Source: Calothrix sp. NIES-2098 (lineage in GTDB: Bacteria; Cyanobacteriota; Cyanobacteriia; Cyanobacteriales; Nostocaceae). Taken from it: a stretch of DNA of 64,000 nt. The stretch spans positions 2,602,001 to 2,666,000 of the forward strand of contig AP018172.1 of the NCBI GenBank assembly GCA_002368175.1, given 5' to 3'. Made by a program: the position numbers and the translations under genes. The notes beneath the pieces are model-generated. The model was given only the letters and a program-made list of their open reading frames with translations, ran no database searches and was not told the DNA's origin. The first letter of the stretch is position 1. Every line of letters begins with the position of its first letter. Shown here one piece after another: positions 27,829-36,263 of the stretch.

Positions 27829-28008
27829 TTAATGTTGTTGAGGCCCCTTGGCATCACATTCTCTATGCCAACACCGTTCTAAAAGTTGAATTCGCCATAT
27901 AGCAGCAAAAGTATGAGGATTCCATATCAATTTAGTCTGTTTACTAAATAAGGGCTGGTTGAGATAATGCCAAAGTGGAAATTGAATCTTTTTTAGTTTA
28001 GGAGCCAT
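27829..28008 (-). CDS. Conserved-looking 59-residue protein
   Basis: A 59-codon frame from ATG 28006-28008 to TAA 27829-27831, too short for a usual 60-codon cut-off. It begins MAPKLKKIQFPLWHYLNQPL and continues with TKLIWNPHTFAAIW and ELLERCW-like RIQLLERCWHREC. The composition (five Trp/His-rich turns, two Cys, balanced charges) is protein-like rather than random. A GGAG-like sequence is not obvious just upstream. It is convergent with the symporter gene (27 bp apart) and divergent from clpS. Function unknown; I have the impression of similar small proteins in other Nostocales but cannot verify it. Confidence 0.55.
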   Translation of the reverse strand: MAPKLKKIQFPLWHYLNQPLFSKQTKLIWNPHTFAAIWRIQLLERCWHRECDAKGPQQH

Positions 28009-28541
28009 AGGAAAAAGGTCTCAAGAGGCTATTTCGCAGTCTAGTTAAAGATTAAACAATGATATACACAATCGTCCTGGTGACAATTGCGGAAAACTAC
28101 TAAATTTTATTGCAAAAATCATGAGAATATCCTTAGCAGGAGAAATTTTCTCTCAAAGCTATTTTTTCTGCAAATATCTAGCTGATTTCGGCTCTAAGAA
28201 GACTTAAGCTAGGGTTTTGAAGCTGTTACTACGCGGTAAGCTAACTCAGCTTATTCGTTTGAGCCTAGAGTATTTATAACGATTTTCAGGGAATCTAAAA
28301 ATTGTGGCGATGCGATCGCATAAAATTACCTTACTCATAGCGACTTAGGGTATAGCAATGTTAAATATATGGTGCTTCAGCAATCTCAGTAAATATCTCA
28401 CCGTGGCAAATAGAGAGTGAGCGATCGCCAGCATGAGATAATAGAAGCAAAAATGCGGGTGCCCAACTCTTGACTCTGTAGTATGCACTAAACTAGTTAT
28501 TTGTAGTGTTAGTGTTATAAAGTCCTGTTGATAACTGTTTT
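28009..28541. other. Upstream region of clpS
   Basis: 533 bp without a reading frame I believe in. It contains HIP1 or near-HIP1 sites (28312, 28421) and AT-rich tracts and should hold the clpS promoter, but no convincing -10/-35 pair or NtcA site (GTAN8TAC) was found by eye. Confidence 0.3.
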
Positions 28542-28847
28542 ATGGTGACTAGACTTTCCACATCACCAACTATAGCTCCCGAACGGTCTAATCAAGTTAC
28601 CCGCAAGCTATACCCAAATTACAAAGTTATCGTTTTAAATGATGACTTTAATACATTTCAGCACGTGGCTGAATGTTTGATGAAGTATATTCCGGGAATG
28701 ACCAGCGATCACGCTTGGGATTTGACTAACCAAATACATTATGAAGGTCAAGCGATCGTCTGGGTAGGGCCACAAGAACCAGCAGAACTCTATCACCAAC
28801 AACTGCGACGTGCGGGGTTGACAATGGCTCCGCTAGAGGCAGCTTAA
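28542..28847 (+). CDS. clpS: ATP-dependent Clp protease adaptor ClpS
   Basis: 101 residues. The ClpS core is clear: YPNYKVIVLNDDFNTFQHV, then ECLMKYIPGM and the C-terminal AELYHQQLRRAGLTMAPLE. The adaptor binds the N-domain of ClpC/ClpA and delivers N-degron substrates; the NDD and the His of FQHV are part of the pocket. Cyanobacteria often have two ClpS paralogues; the N-terminal extension here is short and polar. A DUF2103 gene follows after 3 bp, so they are almost certainly co-transcribed. Confidence 0.93.
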   Translation: MVTRLSTSPTIAPERSNQVTRKLYPNYKVIVLNDDFNTFQHVAECLMKYIPGMTSDHAWDLTNQIHYEGQAIVWVGPQEPAELYHQQLRRAGLTMAPLEAA

Positions 28848-28850
28848 ATA

Positions 28851-29144
28851 ATGGGCAAACCTAATGATGGTAGACTAGTCTGGAATCACTCGACCCACAT
28901 TCACGGCCTCATTCCCATATTAGAACGTCTGTGTCAGCAGCATGGCATTCAAACTGTGACACCAGGCGTCATCGGGCGAGTTAAAGGTCATGCTCCCAAA
29001 ATGCAACTGCGCGTGTCTGTACCAATTCGCGGGGGTTATAAGGTCATCGCCCGCCAAGGAAAGACGGTACAGGAGGTATTTATCTTGACGAGTTTAGATC
29101 GAGATAGTTTTGAAGAGGCGATCGCGATCGCTATGAAAAGTTAA
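28851..29144 (+). CDS. DUF2103 family protein
   Basis: 97 residues: KPNDGRLVWNHSTHIHGLIP, then HGIQTVTPGVIGRVKGHAPK and a strand-rich tail. The NHSTHIxGL motif with conserved His residues is the hallmark of DUF2103, predicted to bind metal. It starts 3 bp after the clpS stop, so it is probably translated from the same mRNA. Link to proteolysis is only by position. Confidence 0.8.
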   Translation: MGKPNDGRLVWNHSTHIHGLIPILERLCQQHGIQTVTPGVIGRVKGHAPKMQLRVSVPIRGGYKVIARQGKTVQEVFILTSLDRDSFEEAIAIAMKS

Positions 29145-29199
29145 TCACTTCCATAGTCAATAGTCCATAGTTTATCGACTATGCACTGTTGACTCTCAA

Positions 29200-29520
29200 C
29201 TATTCTTCTACTTGATGTACTGCAAATCTGTGGAGTGGTAAACTTAGGATACAAGAAAATGTTAAGAAATATGACAGAGCCGTAGTTATTTTTAAAGACA
29301 TTACTACTGGTTCCCAGCTAGGCAAGATAATTTTTTCTAAGCCAAAAGCAACACAATAAACTAGCCAGTAAGTAAAGCTCATTCTAAATAGAATCTGCTC
29401 TGTTTCCTCCATCTCATCTTTTTGCTGCTTGCTATCCCAAAGCATCAATAGACCAAGGATACAAGCAATAAAGGAAACAACAACTACAAACTCATGACAC
29501 CAAATGTTTACCGAATGCAT
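29200..29520 (-). CDS. Hypothetical small membrane protein
   Basis: 106 residues from ATG 29518-29520 (the earlier start would add four non-conserved residues). There are three predicted membrane segments: VVVVSFIACILGLLMLW, YWLVYCVAFGLEKIIL and ALSYFLTFSCILSLPL. A short charged loop (DSKQQKDEMEETEQ) separates the first two. I do not recognise a family. It is convergent with the DUF2103 gene; the gap contains a short repeat of AGTC-type heptamers (29150-29205). Confidence 0.55.
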   Translation of the reverse strand: MHSVNIWCHEFVVVVSFIACILGLLMLWDSKQQKDEMEETEQILFRMSFTYWLVYCVAFGLEKIILPSWEPVVMSLKITTALSYFLTFSCILSLPLHRFAVHQVEE

Positions 29521-29879
29521 TGGTCTCGATCCCAATATTTTGTAATTGAGATCAGTCTAAAGGAATAGGCCTTGCGGTTGCACAAAATAGTTACAAACTG
29601 CAATAGAAAGTTCGCGATTATGTAACTAATTGCAACAAAGATGTTAGCTAAACAAAGCAATTATTGGAGAAAAATTGCATTTAAATTCAATATTTCTCTC
29701 AAAAACACGAGCTAACACAAATTGCTTGCGATCGCAAACAATCATTGCTCTAATCGGGAAATAAATCCCAATTCTGAGCTTTACACCATCAAGTTCCTAA
29801 GGATGGGCAAAAGCCAGATTTATCTAGGTCTAAATACCAGTCTCTTTGTAAAGCAAATTTAACTAAACTATTGCACAAG
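29521..29879. other. Divergent promoter region
   Basis: 359 bp between the small membrane protein gene and the glycosyltransferase. AT-rich, with no reading frame and no strong hairpin seen. It must contain promoters for both divergent genes. Confidence 0.3.
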
Positions 29880-30956
29880 ATGAAGCTAGCATTTATTACA
29901 GCTACTCCCCAAAATGCCAAATTAGGAAGCGGAACCTTTGTCGGAAATGCCCACTTAATTGCTCAATTGCGATCGCAGGGTCATAAAGTTGATGTGTTCG
30001 CGCCAAAACAAACATCTGGATTGATGGGTTATATGGTGCAGCGTTTCCGGTGGAACTGGGGACTCGATCCGCTAGATTTCGACCAATACGATGCAGTCAT
30101 TGGTCTAGATATGGATGGTTACACGATTGGCGATCGCATCAAAGCGCCTTTTATAGCTTATATTCACGGCATTATCGCGGACGAAGCCAAGTTTGAACGC
30201 GGTTGGGTACGTACCTCTTTAGAGTTAATGGCAAAAGCAGAGCGAGTTAGCGTTCATCGTGCAAATATGGCGATCGCTACTAGTGAGTATTCCAGCGCTA
30301 GACTCAGCCAACTTTATAACTATAAAGGAGACATCGAAATTGTCCCGCCTCCCATTGATGTGCAAGGGTGGGATCGGGCTTTAGCATCTGTAACTGATAT
30401 TGAGGAAAACAAAGTAAATTCGCGTCCGACAATATTATGTGTCGGCGTACAGTATCCCAGAAAAAATGTTGCTACTTTAATCCGAGCCACAGCAATTCTC
30501 CGTCGTCAAATACCAGATGTGGAAGTGCGAATTGCTAGTCGGGGGCCAGAGTGGAACAACCTCCGTCGTCTGACTCAAGAACTCGATTTAAATCAAAATG
30601 TGACGTTTCTTGGTTACGTCCCCTATGAAGATTTAGTCCGCGAGTATGTCCGTTGTCATGTATTCTGTTTACCAAGTCTGCAAGAAGGGTTTGGTATTGT
30701 GTTTGCAGAAGCAATGGCTAGCTGTAAGCCAATTGTTGCCAGTCGTTCGTCTTCTACACCTGAGTTGATTGAACATGGCGTACAAGGTTTACTAGCCAAT
30801 CCTTTAGATTCCGAAGATTTGGCACGTCAGTTAGCAGAAGTACTGTTATCGCCACAAACAGCTTTGGCACTAGGCAAAGCAGGTCGTGCTAAAGTTGTCG
30901 AATTTGATGCGCCTGCGATCGCGCAAAAATTCACTCAGTTGCTCAGTAAACTCTAA
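29880..30956 (+). CDS. Glycosyltransferase family 4 protein (GT-B fold)
   Basis: 358 residues from ATG 29880 (a TTG three codons earlier is less likely). The N-domain carries GSGTFVGNAHLIAQLRSQGH, typical of GT4 acceptor domains. The C-domain has ILCVGVQYPRKNVATLIRA, FLGYVPYEDLVREYV, and the nucleotide-sugar motif PSLQEGFGIVFAEAMASCKP with the two Glu of the EX7E motif. It would transfer a sugar from an activated donor to a lipid, polysaccharide or small molecule at the cytoplasmic face. The gene for a sugar-binding lipoprotein starts 15 bp downstream, which suggests co-transcription. Confidence 0.9.
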   Translation: MKLAFITATPQNAKLGSGTFVGNAHLIAQLRSQGHKVDVFAPKQTSGLMGYMVQRFRWNWGLDPLDFDQYDAVIGLDMDGYTIGDRIKAPFIAYIHGIIADEAKFERGWVRTSLELMAKAERVSVHRANMAIATSEYSSARLSQLYNYKGDIEIVPPPIDVQGWDRALASVTDIEENKVNSRPTILCVGVQYPRKNVATLIRATAILRRQIPDVEVRIASRGPEWNNLRRLTQELDLNQNVTFLGYVPYEDLVREYVRCHVFCLPSLQEGFGIVFAEAMASCKPIVASRSSSTPELIEHGVQGLLANPLDSEDLARQLAEVLLSPQTALALGKAGRAKVVEFDAPAIAQKFTQLLSKL

Positions 30957-30971
30957 AATCTCAAATCTACA

Positions 30972-32276
30972 ATGCTATTAAAACCTCATCATCAACTTGG
31001 CCAAATGTTGTGGCGATCGCTATTTATTATTTTACTGTGTATATTTTTACTCGCACTCGGCGGTTGTCAAACTGTTAAGCAAGCAGACAATCAAATCGTG
31101 CATCTCACTCTTTGGCATGGGATAAATCCGCCTAGCAATCGGGATATATTTCAAAAACTAGTAGATAAATTTAATCAGACTCATTCTGATATTCAGATAG
31201 ATTCTATTTACGCGGGTCAACTCGATCAACAAATCCCCAAAGTTTTAACAGCAGTTATTGGCAATGCTCAACCTGATATTTTGTTCTTCAATCCCCAAAT
31301 TACAGGTCAATTTGTAGAATTGGGAGCAATTTATCCCTTGGAGGATTGGTTAAATAAATCGCCAATCAAGTCGGAAATTATTCAAAATTGCTTTGGCGAG
31401 ATGTCTTTAAATGGACATATTTGGTCAGTTCCTTTATTTGCTGGTAATGTCGGCATTTTTTACAGACGCGATCTGTTTAAAGCGGCGGGGATTACCGAAT
31501 TACCAAAAACTTGGGAAGAATTACGGGAAGTAGCTAAAAAACTAACAGTAGATTTGAATGGCGACAAAAGGCCAGATCGGTATGGAATGTTAATGCCCCT
31601 TGGTAAAGGAGAATGGACAGTTTTTACATGGTTTCCTTTTTTATTAAGTAGTGGGGGAACGCTGGTAGAAAATAATCATCCAAATCTAGTTAGCCCAAGT
31701 GCGATCGCTGCTTTACAATTTTGGCAAAACTTGATTAAAGATGGTTCTACTAAATTTTCTGCACCCGAACGGGGATATGAAGAAGATGATTTCATTGCTG
31801 GGCGGGTTGCTATGCAGTTAACAGGGCCTTGGACGTTCATTATGCAAAGTAAAGTTGATTTTGATGTACTTCCCATTCCCGCTAACCGCCAACCAGCAAC
31901 AGTGCTTGCTAGTGGCAATTTATTTGTCATGAAAACTACACCCAAAAGACAACAAGCTTCGTTGAAATTTTTAGAATACGTTCTTAGTGAAGAATTCCAA
32001 ACTGAATGGAGTATTGGCTCAGGTTTTTTACCAGTAAATATTAAATCTGCTCAAAGCCAAGCTTACCAAGAATTTATTCAGAAAAAGCCTGCTATGAAAG
32101 TTTTTCTTGAGCAAATGTCTGTATCAGGTTCTCGACCAATTATTTCTGGTTACAGTCGCGTTTCCGAAAGTCTTGGTAGAGCAATTGAAGCTACAATGCT
32201 AGGTACGCCTCCAGAAACAGCTCTCAAAAAATTCCAAGCATATCTAGATTTAATGCGGTCTGGAAATTCCTACTAA
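30972..32276 (+). CDS. Sugar ABC transporter substrate-binding lipoprotein
   Basis: 434 residues. The signal peptide ends in a lipobox LALGGC, so Cys is lipidated and the protein is membrane-anchored in the periplasm. The mature part matches family-1 solute-binding proteins (UgpB/MalE type): LTLWHGINPPSNRDIFQKLV, then WSVPLFAGNVGIFYRRDLF and RVAMQLTGPW. It would bind an oligosaccharide or glycerol-phosphate ester. A permease of the matching MalF type lies nearby at 33167-34054 but on the other strand; no MalG-type permease or ATPase is in the window. Confidence 0.92.
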   Translation: MLLKPHHQLGQMLWRSLFIILLCIFLLALGGCQTVKQADNQIVHLTLWHGINPPSNRDIFQKLVDKFNQTHSDIQIDSIYAGQLDQQIPKVLTAVIGNAQPDILFFNPQITGQFVELGAIYPLEDWLNKSPIKSEIIQNCFGEMSLNGHIWSVPLFAGNVGIFYRRDLFKAAGITELPKTWEELREVAKKLTVDLNGDKRPDRYGMLMPLGKGEWTVFTWFPFLLSSGGTLVENNHPNLVSPSAIAALQFWQNLIKDGSTKFSAPERGYEEDDFIAGRVAMQLTGPWTFIMQSKVDFDVLPIPANRQPATVLASGNLFVMKTTPKRQQASLKFLEYVLSEEFQTEWSIGSGFLPVNIKSAQSQAYQEFIQKKPAMKVFLEQMSVSGSRPIISGYSRVSESLGRAIEATMLGTPPETALKKFQAYLDLMRSGNSY

Positions 32277-32282
32277 ATACAT

Positions 32283-33053
32283 TTAGCGCACCGCATACAA
32301 ATTGTAAGTATCAACGTATGTAGTTGGTAACTCTGCTCTTTTTTCTAGCTCAATCTTAAATCCTTGAGAGATTAACAATTTTTGAATTTTATCTAGTCGT
32401 CCTTGTTTATTATGAACTTCCCCAACTATTTGCTTGATTTTAGGCCAGTCCTTGTCAGCTATACCTTGGAGAACTTCATATTCTGCACCTTCAACATCAA
32501 TTTTTAATAAATCTATAGAATCAATGCCTAATTCATTGATGACAGAAGATAAAGTTTTTACCTCACATTTTACTTGTTGTTCTTCTTGAAAAAAGCTAGC
32601 GAATAAGTCTTCTATCGGCTCTGAATTTATTTCTTCCTTGACATCATCTGCATCTGCTATGATGTCTCCTGGTTTTGTGGTGGAATTACCAGCCATATTC
32701 GGATAAAAAACAAATATCTTTTCAGGATTGTCTTCTGAACTGATCCCATAATTGAATAATTGAACATTATCAAGATTATATAGACGAGTATTTTCTTTTA
32801 GTATGAAAAATGTTTGCTCGATCGGCTCAAAAGCATAAATTTTTACTTGCTTTTGAATGCTGTTAACAAACAAAGAAAATAAGCCAATATTTGCGCCAAC
32901 ATCAAATATACAATCTCCTTCATTGATGACAATGCCATGTCTGAGATATTGCTGCTCGGTAAATATTTCTGAATATATATATTCGGTCTCTTCGGGGCTA
33001 CTAATATAATAAAATTCCAGCTCGTTAGCAAAAGACATTTTTTTGCGGCTCAT
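32283..33053 (-). CDS. FkbM family methyltransferase
   Basis: 256 residues. SAM-binding motif I is CIFDVGANIGLFSLFVNS, with the acidic post-I residue in IYAFEPIEQTFFILKENT. A later motif is IDLLKIDVEGAEYEVLQGI, the signature of the FkbM group. These enzymes O-methylate sugars or polyketide-like groups. The gene is convergent with the sugar-binding lipoprotein (6 bp apart) and upstream on the minus strand lies the permease gene, 113 bp away. The AT-rich codon use differs from its neighbours and may indicate separate origin. Confidence 0.88.
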   Translation of the reverse strand: MSRKKMSFANELEFYYISSPEETEYIYSEIFTEQQYLRHGIVINEGDCIFDVGANIGLFSLFVNSIQKQVKIYAFEPIEQTFFILKENTRLYNLDNVQLFNYGISSEDNPEKIFVFYPNMAGNSTTKPGDIIADADDVKEEINSEPIEDLFASFFQEEQQVKCEVKTLSSVINELGIDSIDLLKIDVEGAEYEVLQGIADKDWPKIKQIVGEVHNKQGRLDKIQKLLISQGFKIELEKRAELPTTYVDTYNLYAVR

Positions 33054-33166
33054 TCTTGACTTCCTAGTGAATTTTGGAGATTAACTTAGCGATAGATAAA
33101 GCAATCCTCATTTTACTAAATACTGGTCAATTCCCAGCAGTCTCAAAAAAAGCATTGCTTGATACC

Positions 33167-34054
33167 TCATTCCTCACCCCAAGTTCGCAATTGCAAATAT
33201 ACAAACACTAACGTTACTGCTAGTAATACCGTCGCGGCCGCAGCTGCATAACCAAAATCAAATTGCCCAAAAGCTTCTTGATAAATGTAATAAACCAGCA
33301 AATTTGTAGAATTTAGCGGCCCGCCGCCTGTAATCACATAAACTTGCTCAAAACTTCGTAAGGTGAAAATTGCAGTGGTGACAATGGCAAATATTAAAGT
33401 AGGTCGCAAACCGGGGAGGGTAATATGCCAAAATTGTTGCCAGCCATTTGCGCCATCTAGTTCCGCAGCTTCGTAACGACTGGGAGGAATTGCCTGCAAT
33501 CCTGCTAAGAACACCACCATATTAAAACCCAGTTGTTTCCAAATACTCAATAAAATTAGTACTGGCATAGCCCAAACAGTGTCTCCCAACCAAGGAATAG
33601 ATGGGATACCAAATATATTTAATAAGGCATTTACCGGGCCAGTGGTTTGAAATAGCCAGCGAAATCCTAGCCCAGCAGCTACCAAGGAAATAATTGAAGG
33701 TAAAAAATAAGCACTGCGGATCAAGCCCCGCCAAGCTAGAGAACGGTTTAATAATGCTGCCAAGCCTAGGGGAATAACTAAACTGGGAATGACTGTGGCA
33801 ACGGTAAAATAAACAGTGTTACCTAGAACTTGCCAAAAATCAGAATTGAATAGCAAGCGCGAATAATTTTTTAAGCCTACTAAATAAATGCCTTTGGAGG
33901 TAAAACTACCAGCCGTGAAACTGAGGTAAAACAAATAGGCGATCGGCCAAATAATAAACAGGCCGAGTAAAATCAATGCTGGTGTCAGAAAAATCCAGGC
34001 GGCAACTGTATCATTATCGAGCAGTTGCATATCTGAAGAACGGGCTGTTTTCAT
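33167..34054 (-). CDS. Sugar ABC transporter permease (MalF/UgpA type)
   Basis: 295 residues with six membrane segments, starting with AAWIFLTPALILLGLFIIWP. The EAA loop that contacts the ATPase is visible: YEAAELDGANGWQQFWHITL followed by PGLRPTLIF. This identifies a type-I importer permease for sugars or glycerol-3-phosphate. A second permease (MalG type) normally follows; downstream there is instead an FkbM gene. It may cooperate with the lipoprotein at 30972 despite the opposite direction. Confidence 0.92.
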   Translation of the reverse strand: MKTARSSDMQLLDNDTVAAWIFLTPALILLGLFIIWPIAYLFYLSFTAGSFTSKGIYLVGLKNYSRLLFNSDFWQVLGNTVYFTVATVIPSLVIPLGLAALLNRSLAWRGLIRSAYFLPSIISLVAAGLGFRWLFQTTGPVNALLNIFGIPSIPWLGDTVWAMPVLILLSIWKQLGFNMVVFLAGLQAIPPSRYEAAELDGANGWQQFWHITLPGLRPTLIFAIVTTAIFTLRSFEQVYVITGGGPLNSTNLLVYYIYQEAFGQFDFGYAAAAATVLLAVTLVFVYLQLRTWGEE

Positions 34055-34140
34055 TGCTATATTTTTGCTATCTAATGCGGTAGAGTGTGATTCTACACAG
34101 AGGTACTGCTAAGATCCTTTCAATCTATTGGCTCAAACAA

Positions 34141-34725
34141 ATGCCTCAAAATTTCCCCTGCTTCGGCAAATTTGCGATCGCCTGCACAATGCTGACCTCT
34201 AGCGTACTTATAGCATTATCAATGACAGTTGACACAGCTGTGCTGGCTCAAGCAACAAAATCGCCCATTCCTACGCCACAGCCCACAAATCAGCCGACAC
34301 AACCGCCAATTACAACTCCATCATCCACAAATCAGCCGACCAGCCCAATTTCTGAGAAACTATTAGGTCAATGGCAAAGCAAAGACCCTTCTTCGGATTT
34401 GGCACTCACCCTGGTTTTTTCGCCGGATGGTAAACTATATATTCTTTCGCCTAATTCGCAAAAGCCAATGGCTGTGGAATTTAAGTACAGCATTAACCCA
34501 CAACCACAACCAATGCATCTGGATGTCGTCGTCTCTAAAGATGAAAAAAAGGCACTGACAATTTTTGAATTTACAGCTGATGGTCAGCTGCGGTTGCAAT
34601 TAGAAAACACTGACCCAGGCCAACCCAGACCCAAGGCTTTCTCTCCGACAGCAACCTTATTTACAAAAGTTTCCGATAACACGAAATTGCCGGAGAACAT
34701 CAAAATCATCTACCTTGACTTATGA
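34141..34725 (+). CDS. Secreted proline-rich hypothetical protein
   Basis: 194 residues from ATG 34141; a GTG at 34087 would place 18 residues before the leader. Signal peptide about 1-37 ending VLAQA, followed by a Pro/Thr/Gln linker (PTPQPTNQPTQPP repeats, residues 40-75). The globular end has strands such as LALTLVFSPDGKLYILSP. This C-terminal part resembles small cyanobacterial lipocalin- or PilA-like domains only vaguely. Its stop overlaps the purN start as ATGA, so purN translation is probably coupled to it. Confidence 0.65.
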   Translation: MPQNFPCFGKFAIACTMLTSSVLIALSMTVDTAVLAQATKSPIPTPQPTNQPTQPPITTPSSTNQPTSPISEKLLGQWQSKDPSSDLALTLVFSPDGKLYILSPNSQKPMAVEFKYSINPQPQPMHLDVVVSKDEKKALTIFEFTADGQLRLQLENTDPGQPRPKAFSPTATLFTKVSDNTKLPENIKIIYLDL

Positions 34726-35399
34726 GTAATTATTCCATTACGGATACTGCTACTACTAGTTTGATTTCTCCTCACATTTCTAGTAACCTATTTGCCCACA
34801 GCACTCCTTTAAAATTGGGCGTTCTCGCTTCTGGGAATGGTAGTAATTTTGAGGCTGTTGCCCAAGCTATTGAAACAGGGGAACTAAACGCCCAAATTGA
34901 AGTTTTAATTTACAACAACCCAGAGGCTAAAGCTGCTGTTCGGGCTGCAAATCGAGGTGTAGAAGCAGTGTTATTGAATCACCGCGATTACAAAAGCCGA
35001 GATCGGTTTGATGCTCAACTAGTACAAACTTTACGACAATACGATGTTGAATGGGTGATTTTAGCAGGCTGGATGCGGCTGTTAACGCCAGTATTAATTG
35101 ATGCTTTTTCTGACCGAATTATTAATATCCATCCCAGCTTGTTGCCTAGTTTTAAAGGTATCCATGCTGTAGAACAAGCCTTAGCAGCTGGAGTCAAAAT
35201 CGCTGGCTGTACGGTGCATCTAGTTTGTTTGGAAGTAGACAGCGGCCCCATACTAATGCAAGCAGCAGTGCCAGTCTTACCAGATGATACAGCCGAAACG
35301 CTTCATGCCAGGATTCAAGTTCAGGAACACCGGATTTTACCCCAAGCGATCGCTCTAGCAGCCGAGAGGCGATCGCAGGTTAAACTGGTACCATCGTGA
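34722..35399 (+). CDS. purN: Phosphoribosylglycinamide formyltransferase (GART)
   Basis: 225 residues. It transfers a formyl group from 10-formyl-THF to GAR in step 3 of purine synthesis. Motifs: LGVLASGNGSNFEAVAQAI (phosphate loop), IINIHPSLLPSFKGIHAVEQ with catalytic Asn and His, and VCLEVDSGPILMQAAVPV with the conserved Asp. The first ~25 residues are a poorly conserved extension, so translation could also begin later, but ATG 34722 overlaps the upstream stop by 4 nt (ATGA), which favours it. Confidence 0.95.
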   Translation: MSNYSITDTATTSLISPHISSNLFAHSTPLKLGVLASGNGSNFEAVAQAIETGELNAQIEVLIYNNPEAKAAVRAANRGVEAVLLNHRDYKSRDRFDAQLVQTLRQYDVEWVILAGWMRLLTPVLIDAFSDRIINIHPSLLPSFKGIHAVEQALAAGVKIAGCTVHLVCLEVDSGPILMQAAVPVLPDDTAETLHARIQVQEHRILPQAIALAAERRSQVKLVPS

Positions 35400-35807
35400 C
35401 TAACTTAACATCCTCAAATCCATCTTCACCATCTCTTTAATAAGTGCTAAGACTCCTCAGCTACAAGGTTTTTATTGACACTCTCTTGCCTTTGGGCTGA
35501 GAGATTCTTAGTTCCGTTACCTGCATCGTATTGCAAAATTCTTGTAAGCAGATATACTGAAGATAACCGGGTCAAAAAACTTTCGTATTCTTAAATAAAA
35601 GGTGAGAAGCTAGCCACCAAAAAAGCAGCTAGCTTCTAGAGTATCTACCGTTTCTTTGTCTTCAGCCGCTTACTGCTCCATTTCCCATACTAGGCTTGTC
35701 ATTTTTTTTTGTCAAGCTGTCATTTAAATGTGACGCAGAAACATGTCTTGCATTTTGGACTTCATGATAGAAAATAAAGACAAGCGTAATATTCAGGATT
35801 TCGGTAT
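35400..35807. other. Intergenic region with 9-bp inverted repeat
   Basis: 408 bp. AGAAGCTAG (35606-35614) and CTAGCTTCT (35630-35638) form a perfect stem with a 15-nt loop and no following T-tract. The last 100 bp are AT-rich and should carry the promoter of the following gene pair. No RNA gene recognised. Confidence 0.4.
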
Positions 35808-36263
35808 ATGACTGACAGAAGGCGTTCTGATGATTACAAGCAAATCAGCGGCTATATCCCCCTAGATTTAGCCCTGGAGTTTAAAAGTATTTGTGCCCGT
35901 TTAGGCATTTCCCAAAGCGATGCGATCGAAGAGATGACTCAAGAGTGGGTAGCGAAGAAAACTGGTACTCATTCCCTCAACTCTCGAAAAGCTGCTCCTC
36001 AAACAATTGCCGATTTAGTACGAGCCAACATGGCAGAACTAAAGCGTTGTGGTGTTAAGAACTTAACCGCATTGGCAAAAGGTGAAGTTCTCCCAACACC
36101 AGGGGACTTTGCGATCATCACATCGGTTTTAGACATCCCAGAGGAGGAACGAAAAAAAATCTGGGACGAAACATTCAAAATGTCCGTGTATCACGAGACT
36201 AAGGGTGTAAAAGTATATAAAGATTCTGGAGGCGTCAAAGAAGATGAGTGTGAGTATTCTTAG
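35808..36263 (+). CDS. Putative DNA-binding regulator (RHH-like plus HTH-like)
   Basis: 151 residues. The N-terminal part ISGYIPLDLALEFKSICARL followed by GISQSDAIEEMTQEWV resembles a ribbon-helix-helix domain. A second segment, NLTALAKGEVLPTPGDFAII followed by TSVLDIPEEERKKIWDE, has the rhythm of an XRE-type helix-turn-helix. Neither assignment is certain. The stop overlaps the next gene by 20 bp, so the two are translationally coupled. The pair may be a regulatory or selfish module; no toxin motif is visible. Promoter presumably within the 400 bp upstream. Confidence 0.6.
   Translation: MTDRRRSDDYKQISGYIPLDLALEFKSICARLGISQSDAIEEMTQEWVAKKTGTHSLNSRKAAPQTIADLVRANMAELKRCGVKNLTALAKGEVLPTPGDFAIITSVLDIPEEERKKIWDETFKMSVYHETKGVKVYKDSGGVKEDECEYS

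Noticed and set aside
35470..35560. TPP riboswitch (CTGAGA and ACCTG words are present)
   Set aside because: The GGGGTGC opening and the AACCTGATCTGGATAATGC core are missing, and the downstream gene is not a thiamine gene.
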